A DNA stretch of 64,000 nt from Lindgomyces ingoldianus (taxonomy: Eukaryota; Ascomycota; Dothideomycetes; Pleosporales; Lindgomycetaceae): assembly GCF_010093535.1 (NCBI RefSeq), contig NW_022985199.1:670984-734983 (forward strand), read 5' to 3'. The number at the start of each line of letters is the position of its first letter. Positions within the stretch are counted from its first letter, which is position 1. Shown here in pieces: positions 58,890 through 64,000 of this stretch. The notes under the pieces were generated by a model. That model saw only the letters and a program-made list of their open reading frames with translations, ran no database searches and had not been told where the DNA came from. The position numbers were made by a program, and so were the translations under genes.

Positions 58890-61800
58890 TCTCTACCGCC
58901 AAGCCCTCTCTCCTATTGGTCCGGATATAAGCCGGCTATTAATTTAATTAGTAGAAAATTAGTAACTAAAAAGCTGCGTTACTGTTTGTTTTTAAGCTTT
59001 AAGTAATTATTCTACTATGCTACATGCTTAATCTAGTCTTCTTTTTTTCCTATTGTAATTAACTACTGCACAGTTAGGGGTGTAAAAATTACTTCTACAG
59101 TGTAATTTTTCCTACTAAATGTAATTAGCTCTGCTAAGACCTTCTAAGCAAAGCCTGCTGTAGGCAAAAAGAGGGTTCTAGAGAATCTCCCCCTAGTTAA
59201 GCAAAACAGTAGTGCAACTTTAGGCTTTAGCTCTACATCTGCTCTAACCTGTTCTAATCTTTCTTAACTAAACATTATCTGCTTTAATACCTTTGCAGCC
59301 TTAGTTAACTTTACTTTATAACAACAATAAGTTATAGTAAGCTACTGTATTATAGCTATCTGCAATGTACATAAGTGTATTAGGTTATCCTACATTATCT
59401 ACTAACCTCTACAAAGAATTGTAAAGGCCTTAAGATTACACCTAACATAATATTAGCCTAATGTAAAACACTTTTAACTATTTCCTCTTTTCTTTAAGCT
59501 ATAAAGCTATACTAATTATATTAAAATTAAGAGCATATTTACATACTACAAACTATTACATAGGGGGTAAGGGCTTAGAGGCGTTTTATTGCTTAGGATA
59601 ATAAGTTTAGATAGCTTAAATTTTTTTTTATGCAGAATTTTTTTTTAGAGGTTTCTAGCCTAATTAAGTCCTTTCCTAAACTTAATAAGGACACTGTTTT
59701 AAAAAGGGTTATACTTCTAAAGACCCTAAAGGAACAAATTTATTTAGTGTAGCATAGGCCTTACTACGCCTTATTTTAATAGGTAGAATTCTAATCTACT
59801 TAAAGTTAATCTATCCCTAATCTGCTTTAACTTTTTTTAATTAGTACCTTTCTCTCTTAACCTGTTCTCCCTTTCTTATTATACAGTGTTATCTCTTTAT
59901 ATTATTACTATATAGACTTATTACCTACTTTCTGCTTAGTCTATAATAACTACAGACCCCTCTCTAACTTCCCTACTAATAAAGTTAGAGCTCCCTATTA
60001 CTAGTGCAACAAACATAGCTGTACAGTATATTACTTTATTATAATTATTATATTCTTTAGCGCTTATATCTAGTTCTATCTAGGCGTGTTAGCTATTAGC
60101 TAATGTTAACTCTAATGCACAACCCTTAAAACACATTTAAGCTCGCGCTACTACAGTCTAATTAGGTCTATGCTAGGGCTAACCTGCACATGCTAGGCGT
60201 AACACTGCATTAAGCAGAATGCTAGTGCTTAATTAATTATTTTATATATATTAATACCCTTTTAAGACTTTTACGCCCTTCTCTACTCCTCCTACACTAT
60301 CTGTCTAGATCTATTGTAATATATAATTAACCCCTCCTAAGTCCTTTACGCTAACTTCCACTCCTCCTACACTGTCTATATGTATACATTATTATAATAT
60401 ATAGCTAACTTTACAAAGACCTGTTTAATCTTCACCTTCTTAACACACTCTAGATTAGCCTGCTCTATCCCTATCTATGCGTAGAGATTAGAAGCAACTA
60501 AGGGCTAGTCTCTTACAAGATAATTTGCTAAAGGCATATATTATTACTACTATAGACTATATTACTCTTATTAACTTTAGTCTAATGCAGAATCCTATAA
60601 GCAGCTGTCCTAACTACAGTGCCTTTTACTAGCCTAAAGAGCAGGTTAACAAGAGTTAAGCAGATTCTTCTTAGTACTCTATATGTTGCCTAATAAGTAA
60701 TATTAACTTTTTAACCTTTCTAGATCTACCTCTATTTCTGTGTTATCTTTTGCAGGGTAGGCACCTACTTAGCAGATCCTTTTAAAAGCATCTTTAATTA
60801 TACAACGCAGCCTTAGCTTTTACATTAGCTAACTACAAACAAATAGATTAGGGTGCGCGTAGCATAGGCGTAAAGGTTTTTTAGATTATAGAGGAGATGT
60901 ACTATATGCACAGCCTATTAGAGCCTGCTAAGGGGGACGTCCCCTCCTACGCACAGCTGTACTTTTACAATCCTGCCTAGGCCAACAGTGCGCGTATAGG
61001 GCATTAGGCTAATAGTGGTCTTAATCTAACTATACTCACGCAGCTGCTACAGATAGTTAAGACAGATTATAACAATCCTTAGATTAAGATGTACAAAACT
61101 ACATATAAGCAGTTGCAGTAAGCTTATAAGCAAGATAAAGAATTATAAATTACTCTTAATCTACAACTGCAGTTAATTATGCAGGCTAGGGCTAATTAAC
61201 ATTAAGAGAACTTGCCTGTTACTAAAGAGATTACTGCTCTAGTTTGTAATAAGCTAGTTAAGAATTATAACTAAGATTTTATTTTTTACTACTAACCTAG
61301 CCCTAATCTAAAACACTATTAGTCTCTATACTAAAAGATTAAACATACACATGCAGTATATTAGCCTCTCCACTACGTTTTAATGTTCCTATAGGGTACT
61401 CTTAGGTTTTACTATAGTTTACAGCTATGTACTTCACGCATGTCTCGCACCTAGGATACTCTAACTAATTCTAAGTATTACTAATTCTACCTATTTCCCT
61501 AGCGTAGCAGTCTTATTATGCCTTTTAATTATAGTCTATTATTTTAGTAATTTGTTGTTAACTGCTAAGCTTAGTGTAAACAAAGAAAGTTACAGTAGAT
61601 TGCAGCAAATTAGAGACAGTTACGTGCTAATCTATATTAAGGAGTGCGTAATGCATTAGATTAAGACAACTTTTAGGCTAATTTAGTTAAGATTTAGACT
61701 ATTCTTCCTTTAAGTTACATTAGCAGCAGTTACTTTATTACACAGTGTTATTAAGACTCTATAGCTATTATTTAAAAGCTTAGTTAACCTACTTTATTTA

Positions 61801-64000
61801 TTACTTTTACTACTAATCCTAAATAGCTAGAGTTAGAGCAGGAGATTAGTACATCCTTTTAGCTATTAGATTAGCTAGATCTAGTCACACGCGTTTTTAA
61901 GCTGCGTCTTAACTCCCTCCTTACAGACCTCTAGACTAACTATGTATTTAGCTAGTATACTAGTATTATGTATACTATTAAGTACTAGAAGCAGGGTTTA
62001 CCTTATGCTTACATTCTACTCTTCCTACATTATAATTACTATAATTAGTTCCTTAATCTAAACTTTATTAATTAAGTTATATAGGCTAAGCTCCCTATAA
62101 AGGCTTAAGATCTAGATAAAGTTCTAAGTAACATTATTAAAACTACTATAGTTTATAGGCTATGTAGAACTTTAAATCCTAGCATGCCCTATATGCAGAC
62201 TACAGAGCGTTCTCTCTAAGCAACCTGTTAGAAGCAATTCCTAAAGGAATACACTAATAAGACTCTAGTTAGTAGAGACAGTTATTTTATATATTAGCGT
62301 TAACCTAGTTTAACTTAGGTTGTAAAGTGTTATAGTTAAAACATTATAGTTAATAATTACTAAGTAGTGCCTTACAGTCTATACCTTTTACATAAGTACA
62401 ACACACATGTTAACATAGAGGTCTGTGCCTCTGTAAAGTTAGTTAAATATATACATAAGTATATCTATAAAGGCACTAATTAGGTTGTTATCTGTATCTA
62501 GTAAAAAGACAAGGTTGCCTAGTATCTAAACATGCGCTATATTAGACTAACTAAGGCTGTTTAGCAATTAATAAAGTTTAAGGTTTATAAAAAAAAGCCT
62601 TTTATTATTTAATTAGCAGTGCATTTACTAGGACAGCATATAGTTACCTTTTATAACAAGGACAGTGCTAAACAGGTAGAGATTACAGTTAAACAGAAAA
62701 GATTATTATTAATAAAATAGTTAAAGTATAATGCTCTTTACATAGATAAGTGTAATCTTCTTTACTAGAACTTTCTAACCTAGTATTGTTAGAATCTAGA
62801 AAAAGACAGTAGTAAATAGACTTAGTTCTAACATAATTAGTACTCTATTAGTTGCGTCTACTTTTGTAGTTCTTCCTCTAAAGAGCGTTTCTATCTTAAG
62901 ATGCTTCTTACGCAAATCCTAGGCGTAATTAGTTTTAAACATCTTTGCACAGTTAATAGTTAGATCTAACTTACTTTTAAGGACACTTATTTAGCTCTTA
63001 ATCTCTTAGTTAAGAATAGATTATAGCAGTATATATTTCTTAAGCTTTAGCATTTAGCACTTGCTTTTAAGTTACGTTGCGTTTTCCTCTAGGCCCTAGT
63101 CTTTAGAAATGTAGGTAATTTTATAGCATTATAAAATAAGTTCTTCTAACATCTATCTAACAACCTGCCCCTCTACTTAGAACAAATAGTGTTGCCCTTT
63201 AGCATTACTAATCTTATAAAGGATCTATGCTTGTAGCTAATTAACTAGGCTATGCTTAAGTTATTTAGAAAGAACCTTTCTAATTTTAATATGCCTATGC
63301 TATAGAGATATTAGGTGCAGGAGGCTGTTAATCTATTAGTTGCTAAGCAGCTTAATTACAACACTATAAAGCAGGATCTTAATTATACTAATGCGTATAA
63401 TAAGCTAAATAAGGCCTAACTAGAAGTTTTTTATGCTGTTACTTAGTCTATTTTTACTACACTATAATTTAGTTGCTACTTTATTTAGGGCCTTAGCAGA
63501 ACTAAAAAGACCTTTTTATATAAGACTATTTGCACTTATCTTTAGACCTAACGCAAGATTGTTTTGTGCGTAGCATCGTCTGGCATTGCTGCGCTCCTCC
63601 TTCTTAGCGGCCGCACTGCTTATTATTAGTTTAAGATACCTATTAATATTAAAGACAGATCTACCTGCTTTATGCGTGCGGACTCTCCTGCTGCGGACCT
63701 TATTCGTCAGACGGATTTGATTATATGGGATGAGGTCCCAATGCAGCACCGGTACTGCTTTGAAGCGGTTGACCGTACACTGCAGGATATTATAAAGAAC
63801 AACTCCCTATTTAGAGGTATCCTAGTGCTGTTAGGAGGGGACTTTGCCCAGATTCTTCCTGTTGTTTCGCGCGGTGGGAGGTCACAGACTGTACAAGCCT
63901 GCCTTTAGAACTCCTATTTATAGCCATACTTTACTATTCTACAGCTAACAGAGAATATAAGAATAAGGTAAAGACCTACTAACTAAGAATATGCTTAGTA
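58890..64000 (+). mobile_element. Helitron (rolling-circle transposon), RIP-decayed, runs off window
   Basis: The left boundary falls exactly where homology to the other hAT copy ends. The host base is A (58889) and the element begins TCTCTACCGCC, fitting the A^T target and TC start of Helitrons. At least 5.1 kb lies in the window, containing one RepHel reading frame with many stops. The 3' CTRR end and hairpin are not in the window. Confidence 0.85.
60840..63960 (+). pseudogene. Helitron RepHel protein (Rep nuclease plus Pif1-like helicase), decayed
   Basis: All recognisable blocks are in the same plus frame. Helitron-like N-terminal region: EPAKGDVPSYAQLYFYNP near 60930. HUH nuclease: GLPYAYILLFLH at 61995-62030, where GLPHAHI is expected, so both catalytic His have become Tyr. 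Then VVPYSLYLLHKYNTHVNIEV (62364 on) and KLVKYIYKYIYKG. Helicase: a damaged Walker A near 63489-63515, CVASSGIAALLL, DLIIWDEVPMQHRYCFEAVD (Walker B) and LVLLGGDFAQILPVVSRGG, then a stop at 63906-63908 before LQLTENI-like sequence. Numerous TAG/TAA codons make it non-functional. The helicase segment 63550-63905 is much less mutated than the rest. Confidence 0.88.

Noticed and set aside
58890..64000. LTR or LINE retrotransposon interpretation of the AT-rich right end
   Set aside because: No reverse transcriptase blocks; the frame carries Helitron Rep and Pif1-like helicase motifs instead.

Overview
The window is nuclear DNA of a filamentous ascomycete (Pezizomycotina). Genes are split by short introns (about 45-100 bp) with GTAAGT/GTATGT-type donors, CTAAC/CTGAC-like branch sites and YAG acceptors. 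The protein families are typical of moulds: SAT4/PTH11-like rhodopsin domain, CorA-like GMN transporter, DUF2231, multicopper oxidase, cellobiose-dehydrogenase-type cytochrome, Gyp5-like TBC protein. Long AT-rich tracts show TGG->TAG and CAR->TAR changes, the mark of repeat-induced point mutation (RIP).

Layout. 1-1.5 kb: a truncated TPR protein (TPR-CHAT-like sequence style) divergent from a 274-aa protein that may be a fungal gasdermin-like cell-death effector. 1.5-4.3 kb: gene-poor, with a decayed SDR. 4.32-8.37 kb: a complete RIP-mutated DNA transposon bounded by 49-bp terminal inverted repeats, with an integrase-core relic. 8.85-10.8 kb: a six-exon 14-TMS MFS pump. 11-12.2 kb: an unidentified broken gene. 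13.6-18.2 kb: DUF2231 membrane protein, CorA-like transporter, and a secreted protein with three Cys-rich repeats. 19.8-23.8 kb: secreted CDH-type cytochrome and a CCCH zinc-finger protein. 24.4-26 kb: an SDR gene split by a 493-bp hAT-type element with a perfect 8-bp target duplication. 26.9-28.3 kb: SAT4-like membrane protein. 28.7-30.3 kb: a doubtful or broken gene. 31.5-37.3 kb: multicopper oxidase, decayed MDR alcohol dehydrogenase and MFS transporter, perhaps remains of a small metabolic cluster. 38.7-41.7 kb: Gyp5-like RabGAP. 43.7-52.1 kb: hypothetical genes, a C2H2 protein and a Sulfotransfer_4-type protein. 52.8-55.1 kb: another SDR relic and a stop-riddled gene. 56.5-57.9 kb: a basic, probably nuclear protein. 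58.26-64 kb: a second hAT copy into which a RIP-decayed Helitron inserted; the Helitron runs off the window.

Most intact genes are independent transport or housekeeping functions. The accessory character lies in the transposons at 4.3-8.4 and 58.3-64 kb, the many broken oxidoreductases, and the possible cell-death pair at the left edge. Exon joins were worked out by hand from frame and splice signals. Family names come from motif recognition, not database searches.
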